Positions 45,381 to 55,518 are shown, numbered from the stretch's first letter. The stretch: DNA of 59,706 bases from Kordia algicida OT-1 (GCF_000154725.1 NZ_DS544873.1:1007218-1066923), one strand, 5' to 3'. The notes: generated by a model not told the origin, from the letters alone. Program-made: numbers and translations.

Positions 45381-48300
45381 ATGAAAAATCGTATTGCCGT
45401 GGTCTGCATGCTATTTTGTTTTACCCTGAGTTATGCTCAGATCAGTAATACAGAATACAGCACACCAGCAGTTATTCCTCAAGCGCCAGAAGTGGCATCC
45501 TTACTTCGTTACAGCGAAGTTCCTGTTTCGTATTATAATGGTATTCCTAATGTTGGTGTGCCGATCTATACCTTACAAGGAAGAGAGCTTTCCGCACCCG
45601 TTAATTTATCGTATCACGCAGGTGGTCACCGCGTGAGTGAAGAATCCAGTTGGGTTGGACTCGGTTGGAGCCTCTCAGCAGGAGGACAAATCAGTCGTAC
45701 TGTCAGAGGCTATCCAGATGATAGTACTCATGGATTTATTTACAATCAATATACGGTTCAGTACATAAAAGATGTATGTGACCAAACTATTACCAATGAC
45801 CCTAATGGCTGTGCATACTACACAGGACAACAAGCCATCGATCAGCGTTTTGACTATGAGCCAGATGACTTTAATTATAGTATGTTTGGGCAGTCAGGAC
45901 GTTTTATGTTTAATCAAAAACGTGATGTAAATCCAAAAGGAGAAATTGTGCAGTTTCCCAATAAGAACGTAAAGATTGCTCCAAGTTATACAGGTGATAT
46001 CATCACAGGTTGGAAAATTACTGATACAAATGGTATCGTGTATGAATTTACAGAAGGAAATAAATTCCATAGTGCAGATACCTTTCAAAGTGTTTCAGGT
46101 CAAATAGAACTTTCTCCAGAAGATGGAGAAGGGAATAGCTATATTGAAACTTGGAATTTGATAAGTGTAACCAGTCCAAACGGAGATGTGATTACTTTAG
46201 AGTATGATCGTCCAATATTAGACGGTTATCCATCAGCGTACCCATTCAATGATATCACTACCACGCAAGGTTCACAGTCACTCATTACACATCAAAGTGG
46301 AGAAGAACTTACGGAGAAAAAACGTATTGACACCTATTCTATTACCAAACGTCATTATACGCTACTTTCTAAAATCACAAGTAGTAAAGGCTCGCTGCAT
46401 TTTGTACGCGATGCAACCAATCGTCTAGATACTCAATCTAGTAAACAACGCTTGCAATATATAGAAGTCTATAACAGTGATAATCAACTTACTCAGCGTA
46501 TCAAACTTACGCATGGATATTTCAATAGTCCATATGTAACTAATAGTGAATTTATTGCTACAGGAACTAATGGGTACATTTCAGCAAACACCGACAGTTT
46601 TTTAAACAAACGATTGTATTTACAAAAAGTAACCTTTGAAGGGCATTATGGCGGACACAATCCTTCGGATGATTATAGCTATAGTTTTGGTTATAACACA
46701 GATATAATGCTTCCTCACAAACGATCTTATGCACAGGATCATTGGGGCTATTACAATGGAAAAAGTAATAGTAATTTAATTCCATATTACAGTATCAGTA
46801 CCAGTCAAAAAGCCAATCGTGAGGTAGATCCTGACTACAGTAGTGCTTGTATTTTAAATAAAGTTACCTATCCAGAAGGTGGTGTTACTAAATTATACTT
46901 TGAAAATAATCGTGGAGATGTACGTAATGTTGTTTTGCCTCCCTATATAGAAAATAAAGTAAAAGTTGAAGCAGTAGCTTCGAATCAGCACAGTCTCACA
47001 GAGAATGGAAATGAAATTACGTATGTATTTTGGTCAAATAATTTTACCGTAAGTAATGATGCCAAACCATCAGCGAGTGATGAAAATAAAGTCCAAATGG
47101 AGTATTTCGGATTTTCAAATCGATGTGACAATGTCGATGCACTCTACACGGGTGCAGATCAGGTATGTAACTCCATGTTTTTTGATCTCTATGAAGTAAA
47201 TGGATTCAATGAAACCCTAGTGCAGCGTTTTTCTATATGGGAATCGGGTTCACTATTAGTGGATAAAGGGAGAACCTATAAAATAAAAATAGAGATTAGC
47301 GCAACCAATGCTGAGTATAATTTAGTGGATTATTACAGCGATGTGACTTTTTCATGGTTTGATGACAACCCTAATCAAACTACAGAAGTATTTGATTACT
47401 TTGGAGGGCTTCGCGTAAAAGCCATCAAGACCTATGACCAAGAAAAACTTACAGCTTACAAAAGCTTTGACTATAGTGATGGCTATATTTTAAGTCAGCC
47501 TTTCTATTTTTCAGTAGGTACAGGTGGTGTTTATAAATATGTATCACAAAGTTGGGTGCCTTTACAGACTACACAATCAGGCTATGCAGGCTACAAGACA
47601 GTGATTGAAAATATCCATGAGGTAGCCACCGAAACGGGTTACAGTACTTTAGATGCGGGAAGTTCACAAACCAGACAAGTAAGACGCACCTATACGCCAG
47701 CTTCAACAGACATAGCTTTTCCAGGAGCGCCGTATACTCAAGATTGGGTAGGTGGAAACCCTGAATTAGAAGAAATCACAGGAAAAAGTAGTACTGCTAC
47801 AGGATACAAAACCTTTGAAGAACAGAGTACAAATAATATTCTAGGCTTTGTACTGAGTAGAGAATATCATTTATTTCCTTTTGATGTTGCAAGTCATGAT
47901 AATGTAATGGATTGTGTGAATGATAATGGCTGTGATATTTCACTAAACCTTTACAACATTTGGCCAGGCCAAAAGCTTCCTAACCGACAAACGGTAATTA
48001 GCAAAGAAGGAACACGTGAACTTACGCAGGTGACCGAGACTTTCTATGAGAGCGTTCCCAATCATTACAATCCAACCAAAACACGTTTTACCGATAGTAA
48101 GGGAGATGTATATGAAACAGTGATTCGTTATCCTTATGAAGAAAATCATACTGGATTACTTACCGAAAACAGACTCACGGTTCCTTTAAAAACACAACAG
48201 TATAAAGATGCAACGCTAATGCAAACCGCAGTAAGTCAATATGGAAGTTTTACAGGAACTGATCCTGCAACCAATCCTACAAATTTATTATTGCAATCGG

Positions 48301-48737
48301 TCTCAGGGGCTAAAAAGACCAATCCTCTTGAAGAACGTGTAAGCTATCACGGATATAACAAATACGGACAAGTACGTGAGGTATCAAAAACCAATGGAAC
48401 GCACATTACTTACCTATGGGGATATAATTACAATTACCCGATCGCAAAAATTGAAAATGCTACCTACAGCCAAGTTGCTGCCATTGTGGATGAGAACAGT
48501 ATTCAAAATATGACTGGAACAACCTTAGAGAATACCTTACAAGCACTTCGCGATGGATTGCCACAATCAATGGTAAGTACTTATGTATATGATCCACTTA
48601 TTGGAGTGACAAGAACAACTGATCCACGAGGCAGGAGTATGTACTACATATACGATAGTATGGGACGTCTTAAGCACACCTTAGATCACGATCAGCATGT
48701 GCTAACTACCAACAACTACCACTATAAGAATAACTAA
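45381..48737 (+). CDS. Secreted SpvB/RHS-like protein, N-terminal partner of the RHS locus
   Basis: An 1118-aa protein with a signal peptide (MKNRIAVVCMLFCFTLSYAQ). LSAPVNLSYHAGGHRVSEES followed by SWVGLGWSLSAGGQISRTVR is the SpvB-like start found in Bacteroidota RHS partners. The rest is beta-rich, with YD-type repeats only near the C-terminus (TRTTDPRGRSMYYIYDSMGR, LKHTLDHDQH). It lacks an RHS core and a toxin tail. The larger RHS protein starts 14 bp later, so the two halves are probably made together and form one shell, as in TcB/TcC-type complexes (inference). Confidence 0.85.
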   Translation: MKNRIAVVCMLFCFTLSYAQISNTEYSTPAVIPQAPEVASLLRYSEVPVSYYNGIPNVGVPIYTLQGRELSAPVNLSYHAGGHRVSEESSWVGLGWSLSAGGQISRTVRGYPDDSTHGFIYNQYTVQYIKDVCDQTITNDPNGCAYYTGQQAIDQRFDYEPDDFNYSMFGQSGRFMFNQKRDVNPKGEIVQFPNKNVKIAPSYTGDIITGWKITDTNGIVYEFTEGNKFHSADTFQSVSGQIELSPEDGEGNSYIETWNLISVTSPNGDVITLEYDRPILDGYPSAYPFNDITTTQGSQSLITHQSGEELTEKKRIDTYSITKRHYTLLSKITSSKGSLHFVRDATNRLDTQSSKQRLQYIEVYNSDNQLTQRIKLTHGYFNSPYVTNSEFIATGTNGYISANTDSFLNKRLYLQKVTFEGHYGGHNPSDDYSYSFGYNTDIMLPHKRSYAQDHWGYYNGKSNSNLIPYYSISTSQKANREVDPDYSSACILNKVTYPEGGVTKLYFENNRGDVRNVVLPPYIENKVKVEAVASNQHSLTENGNEITYVFWSNNFTVSNDAKPSASDENKVQMEYFGFSNRCDNVDALYTGADQVCNSMFFDLYEVNGFNETLVQRFSIWESGSLLVDKGRTYKIKIEISATNAEYNLVDYYSDVTFSWFDDNPNQTTEVFDYFGGLRVKAIKTYDQEKLTAYKSFDYSDGYILSQPFYFSVGTGGVYKYVSQSWVPLQTTQSGYAGYKTVIENIHEVATETGYSTLDAGSSQTRQVRRTYTPASTDIAFPGAPYTQDWVGGNPELEEITGKSSTATGYKTFEEQSTNNILGFVLSREYHLFPFDVASHDNVMDCVNDNGCDISLNLYNIWPGQKLPNRQTVISKEGTRELTQVTETFYESVPNHYNPTKTRFTDSKGDVYETVIRYPYEENHTGLLTENRLTVPLKTQQYKDATLMQTAVSQYGSFTGTDPATNPTNLLLQSVSGAKKTNPLEERVSYHGYNKYGQVREVSKTNGTHITYLWGYNYNYPIAKIENATYSQVAAIVDENSIQNMTGTTLENTLQALRDGLPQSMVSTYVYDPLIGVTRTTDPRGRSMYYIYDSMGRLKHTLDHDQHVLTTNNYHYKNN

Positions 48738-48751
48738 AACCACATATACAA

Positions 48752-51700
48752 ATGAAAAAATACATATATACCCTTTTGCTTATCTGTGGTTTTACAGCCA
48801 CCATGCAAGCGCAATTCGGTCCTGTGAATTGTGATACATATTATTACGATTTAGACCGCGATGGCTTTGGAGGAACTACTGCCTATACAGGCACACAGAC
48901 CGTAACTCCAGAGTTTAGAGAACTCAATAAATTAGTCTGCAATAGCAGTGATTGTGATGATACTGATCCGCAGATCAATCCTAATACCAATTGGGCAGTA
49001 TTAGTTGATGGAGACGGTGATGGTTTTTTTGTCATCGGAAGTGTTGAGAAAGCATGTACACCAACTGATCCCAATGCAGTACTTATCGGAGCGGATGCCG
49101 TATTACAGAATTTTTCCTATTTACAATTAGACTGCGATGATACCAATGGTAATCTAAAACAATCAACCCTATATTATCAAGATAGTGATGGTGATGGTTT
49201 TGGAGATATTGAAGTCGTTACCATGTCCTGTGCAGGGTCACCGCCAGCGGGTTATGTAGCCAATGCAGGAGATAGCTGTCCTAATACCTTTGGTCAGTAT
49301 AACGGCTGTCCTGATGTGACCACTACGGAAGGGATTAGTCAAAACAAGAACTATGTACATAGTGTGGCATACCAACAACCAGTATATTTAGTAGAACTCT
49401 CAAATATTGCAGAGAAAGACAAGATTGAACAAGTCACTTATTTTGATGGTATGGGACGCGCAGAGTTACAAGTGGCTATCGGACAATCACCAAAAGATAA
49501 TAGAGATATTAAAACTATTATTTCCTATGATAGCTATGGACGCGCTAATACCAGTTTTTTACCATACGTAGGGACTCAAAAAGGTGGCGGTTTTGTCAAT
49601 AAAGTAGTTGGCGCGCCTAATACCAATCCAGACATCAATCAGGAGATTAAAGAGCAACAACAGTTCTATCATAATAAATATCAAGATGAAGTAGCCTCTT
49701 TTACTACCAGTAACGGAGGACTCACCATGCTAAATGCTTTGGAGAATATTCCTGAAGACCTGCTTGATGACATTGCCAATAACACTCCAGAGACAGGTCT
49801 TTTATATCCATCTTATAGCACCAATGTCTATGATGAGATTGACAGACCGACTCAAGTAGCAGCACCAGGGAAAGATTGGTCATTAGAATTTAATCACACC
49901 ATTAAAATGGAATATGATCTTAATGATGCTGTTGTAGATGCTGTAAAACGTTATGATGTAACGCATCCTTTTGGTCAGCCAGAAGATATTCAGTTAGTGA
50001 TTAATGGTGTTTATCCAACAGGAGAACTTACCAAAACAGTTACGAAAGATGAAAATTGGCAGCCAAATCAAACGTATCCAACCGATCACACTACTGAGGA
50101 GTTTAAAAACAAATCTGGACAAATCGTACTAAAACGCACCTATGATGGGGCAAAACAGTTAAATACTTATTACATCTATGATGACTTTGGAAATCTAACC
50201 TATGTATTACCTCCTATGGCATCAGCTCAAGCGGATATTTTTACAAACGATGTATTAAATAAATTCTGTTATCAATACAAATACGATCATCGAAACAGAC
50301 TCATTGAAAAGAAAATCCCTGGCAAAGGATGGGAATATATTGTGTATGATACGCTTGATCGTCCAGTACTTACCCAAGATGTAAACTTAAGCAATACTGA
50401 TACTTGGCTTTTTACCAAATACGATGCGCTTGGAAGAGTCGTTTATACAGGGAAATATATAAGTGCTACCAATACCACTAGGGAAAACCTACAGAATACC
50501 GTTGCTACAAGCAATAGTTTATATGAGACAAAAATAGCTACATCTAATCTCATTGGAGATAGCTCTGTATTTTACAGTAATAGTGTTTTCCCAACAACGG
50601 GATTAGAAGTGCTTACTATCAATTACTATGACAATTATAATTGGGATACAGGGACTTCCTTCGAGGCGAATTACAATCTTAATGGAAATGATGGAGTGAC
50701 CACGACAGGAATTGTTCAGAAAAAAAGTGTAGGATTACCAGTCTCATGGACAAATTCAGGCTTTGATACCGAAGCTACGATTCAGGGTGACGGATACATT
50801 CAATATACCATTACTCAAACTGACAATCAGCGTGTAATGGTCGGACTTACTAGCGAAGCAACGGCAGGTGCAATACATTATAATACGATGGATTATGCCA
50901 TATACACAGGCTATGGAACCAGCAAACGTGTATACGCTTATAAAAATGGATTACCAGAATCCTTCCCTGCTACCTACTGCAACATAGGAGACACCTTTAG
51001 AGTAGAACGCTCAGGGAATCAAATCTTATACAAGAAAAACGGAGAAACTTTTCATTCGGTAATCACAAGTGATCTGGGAACCCTCGTTGGAGATGCTTCT
51101 TTTTGTGATCCAGATACCGCGATAGAAAATGTATACGTTGGGTATTCTGTGTTAGGACAAGATTTCACAAGCAATGTCAAAGGTATGGCAACAGGAAGTA
51201 AAGTACGTGTACTAGAGACTAATGACTGGATCACAACGGTGTCTTATTACGATGAAAAAGGACGTGTAATTCATACAAGTTCAACAAATGATTATCTTGA
51301 TACTAGCGATGCTGTTAGTAGTTTATTGGACTTTACAGGAAAAGTACTGAAGACCAATACTACACACAAACAGGAAAACAATGATCCAATCGTAACTCGT
51401 GATGAGTATATGTATGATACTCATAACCGATTGCGCTATCAGACAAAGCAAATTAATAATGAAGATAAAGAACTGATTGCTAGAAATCACTATGATGAAT
51501 TAGGGCAATTAGTACAAAAACAAGTAGGTAGTCGTTTGCCAAAAATAAGTGCTTACACGAATATTAATAATATTACACAAGATAAAGAGCAACTCGCTAA
51601 AACATCAGCTACCGCATGGGATGGTGGACTTACTACAGTAGAGACTATTACAGGTGATGGATACCTGAGTTATATACTTTCTCAGTCAAACAAAACCATG

Positions 51701-53854
51701 ATGATAGGACTCTCTGATGTAGTTGGTAACGATAGTTATCAAAGTATCAAATATGCCATTTATACCACATCTACAAGAGAGGTTCATATCAGAGACAATG
51801 GAAGTATCACTTGGGATGTAGCAACCTATTCAGCAGGCGATGAGTTTAAGATAGAACGTAGAGATCATAAAATATACTATTTGCAGAACAATCAAATCAT
51901 TTATGTTTCGTCAATAGTAGACAATGGTGCGCCATTACTTGGGGATGTGGCGATGTACCATATTGATAGTAAAATTAACGATCTAGTTTTAGTTGATTTA
52001 GAAAAAGAATTACAAGAGGTAGATTATGCCTACAATGTAAGAGGTTGGCTCAAAGGAATCAATGATGTCAACAATCAAGGAAATGACTTGTTTAGCTTTG
52101 CGCTTAATTACAATGATATCGCTGATCCAACTAAGCAATTATTCAATGGAAATATCTCTGGTACTTCATGGAAAACTAAAGGACAAGACAGCTCGTTAAA
52201 GAACTATGTATATGATTATGACCCTTTAAACAGAATTATAAGTGCTGTGGATAATACAGGAAACTACAACTTAGATGAAGTAGAATATGATGTGAATGGA
52301 AACATAAAACGCCTTCAACGTAGCGGACACAGAAATCAGGCAGCTACTATATTTGGTGTGATGGATCAGTTGGTATACGAGTACAACGGAAATCAATTGG
52401 AAAAAGTAACCGATCATGTTGCAATTGACTTTGGATTTAAAGATGGAAATACCGTAGGTAATGACTATAGCTATGATGCCAACGGAAATATGATCCAAGA
52501 TAAAAATAAAGGCATTAGTAGTATCAGTTACAATCACTTAAACCTACCGATACAAATTTCATTTGATAATGGCAGTAGTATTTCTTACATTTACGATGCA
52601 AGCGGGGTAAAGCAAGAGAAAATTGTGAATGACCAAAGCAATGAAAGTGTACAAAACACCTTATATGCTGGAAATTACATCTACAAAAAATCAAATACGC
52701 AAACTACGCCTGCACTTACGTTCTTTAATAGTGAAGAAGGCTATGTAGAGCCACAATTTGATCCAAACAAGCCAACAAAAATCATAGGATTTAACTACAC
52801 CTATCAATACAAAGATCACTTAGGAAACATCAGACTTTCCTATGAAGATATTGATGGAGATGGAATCATCAAAGCTGAAACTGAAATCAAGGAAGAAAAT
52901 AACTTCTATCCCTTTGGCTTGAAACATAAAGGGTATAATAACCAGATTACAGGGAGAGATCATCAATACGGATATGGATTTAATGGTGAAAAAGAAGAGC
53001 AGAATGAATTAGATCTTAATTGGATTGATTACGGAGCTAGAAATTATGATGCTTCATTAGGTAGATGGTTTTCTGTAGACAATATGGCAGAAGAGTTCTA
53101 TGATTGGACGCCATATAAATACGGTTTAGATAATCCTATTAATTATACAGATCCTGATGGAAATTGTGAAACTTGCTGGAATTTCTTAAAAAAAGTAGGA
53201 AATTCTTACGTTAATAAATTAAAAGGAAAATGGCATGCTGTAACGAATCCTAGGGAAACAGCAGGAAAGGTTTATGAAACGGTTAAAAAAAATCCTTGGG
53301 GAACTTTATCTCAATTAAGCTTAAGTGCTGTAGGTGGACCAATCGGAGATGCTATTGTAAATGATATCAACCTTGTATCTGCTGTTGCTGATGGAGATAC
53401 TGATGCAATTGCAGATAATATTGCTGATAGAGGGATGAACCTTACTGAAGAAGCTGTTGGGTTTGGAACAGGTAAAGCTCTAAATGTTGTAAGTAAAGCT
53501 GTAAAAGCTTCGAAATCTGCATCGAAAGCAGCGGATGTTGTTGATGATATTCCAGATACAATTTATAGAGGAGGTAGAACAAATGATTCAGCAATAAAAG
53601 ATGTGCAATATAGACCTGGTGATGATGCAGTTTCTTTTAGAGCTCATAACTCAAACCCTTTAGATGGTGCTACCGTTATGAAACCTGGTAAACCGTATAT
53701 GGCTGTAGATACAAATAAATTACCTAAAGGAACGGTCAAAGTAGATGGAGGTGTAAATGGAAATCCTTCAGGTCACGTTTCTGTCACAGCAACTCCAGAG
53801 CAAATTGTTAAAGCTATTGATAAGAGTAAAAGCGGGAAATACCCTAAAAAATAA
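48752..53854 (+). CDS. RHS-repeat protein with DUF6443, two lectin-like inserts and C-terminal putative toxin
   Basis: A 1700-aa secreted protein. Signal peptide to ~20. A Cys/Asp-rich calcium-binding-type region at ~25-190 (DLDRDGFGG, DCDDTDPQINP, DSDGDGFGD). A DUF6443-like start of the RHS part at ~195-270 (VTYFDGMGRAELQVAIGQSP). RHS/YD repeats then run to ~1470. Two related inserts sit inside (~676-770, GDGYIQYTITQTDNQRVMVG, and ~963-1060, GDGYLSYILSQSNKTMMIGL), looking like lectin/SPRY beta-sandwiches. The RHS core ends at GRWFSVDNMAEEFYDWTPYK ... NYTDPDGN. The last 230 residues are the variable tip, ending with a domain around DTIYRGGRTNDSAI and GHVSVTATPEQIVKAI, possibly an ADP-ribosyltransferase-like fold, but this is unproven. 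The next gene is a likely immunity protein. Confidence 0.88.
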   Translation: MKKYIYTLLLICGFTATMQAQFGPVNCDTYYYDLDRDGFGGTTAYTGTQTVTPEFRELNKLVCNSSDCDDTDPQINPNTNWAVLVDGDGDGFFVIGSVEKACTPTDPNAVLIGADAVLQNFSYLQLDCDDTNGNLKQSTLYYQDSDGDGFGDIEVVTMSCAGSPPAGYVANAGDSCPNTFGQYNGCPDVTTTEGISQNKNYVHSVAYQQPVYLVELSNIAEKDKIEQVTYFDGMGRAELQVAIGQSPKDNRDIKTIISYDSYGRANTSFLPYVGTQKGGGFVNKVVGAPNTNPDINQEIKEQQQFYHNKYQDEVASFTTSNGGLTMLNALENIPEDLLDDIANNTPETGLLYPSYSTNVYDEIDRPTQVAAPGKDWSLEFNHTIKMEYDLNDAVVDAVKRYDVTHPFGQPEDIQLVINGVYPTGELTKTVTKDENWQPNQTYPTDHTTEEFKNKSGQIVLKRTYDGAKQLNTYYIYDDFGNLTYVLPPMASAQADIFTNDVLNKFCYQYKYDHRNRLIEKKIPGKGWEYIVYDTLDRPVLTQDVNLSNTDTWLFTKYDALGRVVYTGKYISATNTTRENLQNTVATSNSLYETKIATSNLIGDSSVFYSNSVFPTTGLEVLTINYYDNYNWDTGTSFEANYNLNGNDGVTTTGIVQKKSVGLPVSWTNSGFDTEATIQGDGYIQYTITQTDNQRVMVGLTSEATAGAIHYNTMDYAIYTGYGTSKRVYAYKNGLPESFPATYCNIGDTFRVERSGNQILYKKNGETFHSVITSDLGTLVGDASFCDPDTAIENVYVGYSVLGQDFTSNVKGMATGSKVRVLETNDWITTVSYYDEKGRVIHTSSTNDYLDTSDAVSSLLDFTGKVLKTNTTHKQENNDPIVTRDEYMYDTHNRLRYQTKQINNEDKELIARNHYDELGQLVQKQVGSRLPKISAYTNINNITQDKEQLAKTSATAWDGGLTTVETITGDGYLSYILSQSNKTMMIGLSDVVGNDSYQSIKYAIYTTSTREVHIRDNGSITWDVATYSAGDEFKIERRDHKIYYLQNNQIIYVSSIVDNGAPLLGDVAMYHIDSKINDLVLVDLEKELQEVDYAYNVRGWLKGINDVNNQGNDLFSFALNYNDIADPTKQLFNGNISGTSWKTKGQDSSLKNYVYDYDPLNRIISAVDNTGNYNLDEVEYDVNGNIKRLQRSGHRNQAATIFGVMDQLVYEYNGNQLEKVTDHVAIDFGFKDGNTVGNDYSYDANGNMIQDKNKGISSISYNHLNLPIQISFDNGSSISYIYDASGVKQEKIVNDQSNESVQNTLYAGNYIYKKSNTQTTPALTFFNSEEGYVEPQFDPNKPTKIIGFNYTYQYKDHLGNIRLSYEDIDGDGIIKAETEIKEENNFYPFGLKHKGYNNQITGRDHQYGYGFNGEKEEQNELDLNWIDYGARNYDASLGRWFSVDNMAEEFYDWTPYKYGLDNPINYTDPDGNCETCWNFLKKVGNSYVNKLKGKWHAVTNPRETAGKVYETVKKNPWGTLSQLSLSAVGGPIGDAIVNDINLVSAVADGDTDAIADNIADRGMNLTEEAVGFGTGKALNVVSKAVKASKSASKAADVVDDIPDTIYRGGRTNDSAIKDVQYRPGDDAVSFRAHNSNPLDGATVMKPGKPYMAVDTNKLPKGTVKVDGGVNGNPSGHVSVTATPEQIVKAIDKSKSGKYPKK

Positions 53855-53872
53855 ATAAATTAAAATATTTTT

Positions 53873-54298
53873 ATGTCAGAACAAGTTAAAAACTTGATTG
53901 GGACTCTTGTTGATTTTCAAGTTATTTTAGAAAATAAAGCAGTAGAGTTAAAGAAATTAAAAGAATTTAAAAATGTCTCAAGGACATCAAGTTTTATTGG
54001 TTATCCAGATGAGAAATATCCGTCTATTTCAAGTTCATTGAATGCAGATTTATCTGTACCCTTAAAAAATGATCTACACTGCTTAAGTTTTTCTTTTACA
54101 TTTTTCCCAAATAAAAATAATAAATGGGAGATCCATTCAGAACTAGGTTGGTCTAGTTATGATGAAGGTTTTGTTGATAACAAACTTATTGAAGAAGAAT
54201 ATGAAAATTTAGAAGGAATGCTAGAAAGAATAAAACCACTTACAAATGAATTGATGAAAGATTTAGATATAATGATAGTAATGGTACAGAATGGGTAG
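53873..54298 (+). CDS. Putative immunity protein for the RHS C-terminal toxin
   Basis: A 141-aa soluble acidic protein, 18 bp after the RHS gene. Predicted helix at both ends and a central beta-rich part (LHCLSFSFTFFPNKNNKWEI, HSELGWSSYDEG). I recognise no family. The immunity role is inferred from position directly after the variable toxin tip, size and lack of signal peptide. A terminator module follows. Confidence 0.65.
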   Translation: MSEQVKNLIGTLVDFQVILENKAVELKKLKEFKNVSRTSSFIGYPDEKYPSISSSLNADLSVPLKNDLHCLSFSFTFFPNKNNKWEIHSELGWSSYDEGFVDNKLIEEEYENLEGMLERIKPLTNELMKDLDIMIVMVQNG

Positions 54299-54330
54299 TG
54301 TCCCAAACGGGTGATTTTATCAATTACCTA

Positions 54331-54394
54331 AAACTAAATATTGATTATCAGTAATTTAAATAAATAACAAGCTCCTTTTTGGGGCTTGTTTATG
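54331..54394 (+). repeat. Terminator module 1 of the immunity region
   Basis: TATTGATTATCAGTAATTTA followed by the hairpin AACAAGCTCC / GGGGCTTGTT (54366-54390). Homologous to 55158-55223, where CTGATTATCAATAATTTAA precedes a different hairpin. The conserved left part with a changed hairpin suggests duplicated cassettes. Confidence 0.65.
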
Positions 54395-54423
54395 TTCATT
54401 GTGAAGACTTACCCTTTTTGTAA

Positions 54424-54576
54424 GCTTACAAAGTAGATATAGCAGAACTAATTGTTTGGAAAAAACAAGGTAGTAAAGTTGTAATTTACAGGGGGAGTGC
54501 TATTAGAAATAATATGGAGAAATATAAATCTTTATTTTTTGAAATAATCAACACTTTAACTGATAAAAATGAGTAA
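54424..54576 (+). pseudogene. Immunity-gene fragment (3' end only)
   Basis: An open frame without a proper start: AYKVDIAELIVWKKQGSKVV then IYRGSAIRNNMEKYKSLFFE and a short tail to the TAA at 54574. It begins right after a TAA stop and has no N-terminal part. It looks like the C-terminal end of a small protein, probably an orphan immunity gene left by cassette exchange. The next gene's ATG (54569) overlaps its last codons, as if the two had once been co-translated. Confidence 0.5.
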
Positions 54577-54904
54577 AAAATTTTTAAAAGTCTTTTTAAT
54601 TGTTGTTGGAGCAATAATTTTATTAATAGCTATTGGAAGCATAGGTGCTGCAATTAAAGTTTCAAATTCTGATGCATATGAGTTTGCTAAAAAGGAAATT
54701 TTAAAAAGTAAAAAAGTCGAAGAACGTATAGGAAAAATAAAAGATTTTTCTTTGATGCCTCAAGGAGTATTGAAAAAAAAAGAAGCACAAATTGAGATCG
54801 ATGTTTATGGAGAAAATGGCAAAGCGAATATTATACTAAAGTTAGAAAAAAACTCTAAAGATGAATGGGAAGTATTGAATTTTTACTTTAAGGAATTAAA
54901 ATGA
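54569..54904 (+). CDS. Small membrane-anchored protein, Coa1-like
   Basis: A 111-aa protein: one N-terminal helix (FLKVFLIVVGAIILLIAIGS) and a beta-rich domain (AYEFAKKEILKSKKVEERIG, AQIEIDVYGENGKANIILKL) resembling cytochrome oxidase assembly factor Coa1-type proteins, which occur widely in bacterial toxin-immunity regions. It starts inside the end of the immunity fragment and overlaps the next gene by 4 bp (ATGA). Function not known; an accessory or immunity role is possible. Confidence 0.6.
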   Translation: MSKKFLKVFLIVVGAIILLIAIGSIGAAIKVSNSDAYEFAKKEILKSKKVEERIGKIKDFSLMPQGVLKKKEAQIEIDVYGENGKANIILKLEKNSKDEWEVLNFYFKELK

Positions 54905-55101
54905 AAAATGGTTTTTATGTCATAGCAGCTCTCATTTTAATAGTGATTTTAGGGTCTATATATCTCATAGTTTTTTCAGATAATATAGATATCGCATATG
55001 CTATTTTAAAAATGATACCTATTACTTTTTTAATTATTCTTTTTTTTATTCTTTACAGATTAGGGAGGCGTTATGAAAAGAGAACTAACGATGACAATTA
55101 G
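54901..55101 (+). CDS. Small two-helix membrane protein
   Basis: A 66-aa protein with two predicted helices (FYVIAALILIVILGSIYLIV and AILKMIPITFLIILFFILY) and a basic C-terminal tail (RLGRRYEKRTNDDN). Its ATG overlaps the preceding stop by 4 bp, implying coupled expression with the Coa1-like protein. Family unknown. Confidence 0.6.
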   Translation: MKNGFYVIAALILIVILGSIYLIVFSDNIDIAYAILKMIPITFLIILFFILYRLGRRYEKRTNDDN

Positions 55102-55157
55102 TTTAGAAATAAAAATAGCAAAGTAATGGGGGCAAAATGATGCTTTTGAAAAAAACA

Positions 55158-55223
55158 AAAATTAAATACTGATTATCAATAATTTAAGTGAAAAATGAGC
55201 CTCAATTAAGGGGCTCATTTTAG
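55158..55223 (+). repeat. Terminator module 2 of the immunity region
   Basis: ACTGATTATCAATAATTTAA (compare module 1 at 54331-54394) followed by the stem AAATGAGCC / GGCTCATTT (55193-55220) and TAGTTC. It ends the Coa1-like and membrane-protein pair. Confidence 0.65.
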
Positions 55224-55518
55224 TTCTTTGAAGTAATAAAAGCTTCTTAGAATAAATAAAATAAGGGATTCATTTCCTTTTGTGGTTTAAATTGGTAAGC
55301 CAAGAATAATTTAATATTGAACGAAATAGAATCACAACTCATTACTTAAGATATCCTACTTTGTCAAGGAAAAAAGAACATTATTTCTAACAAAAAACAC
55401 TCCCAAAAAATATATAAGCGTCAAAAATAAAACACACACGTTCGTTACCTTGTCACTATCAATTTTCCCTATTCTGAGTCTGTTAGAATACACGAATTGA
55501 TATTGAAAAAGAACGTAG
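55224..55518. other. Intergenic, no gene seen
   Basis: Spacer before the secretion operon. It must hold that operon's promoter, but I could not single out a convincing TAnnTTTG box. No reading frame is supported on either strand. Confidence 0.4.
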
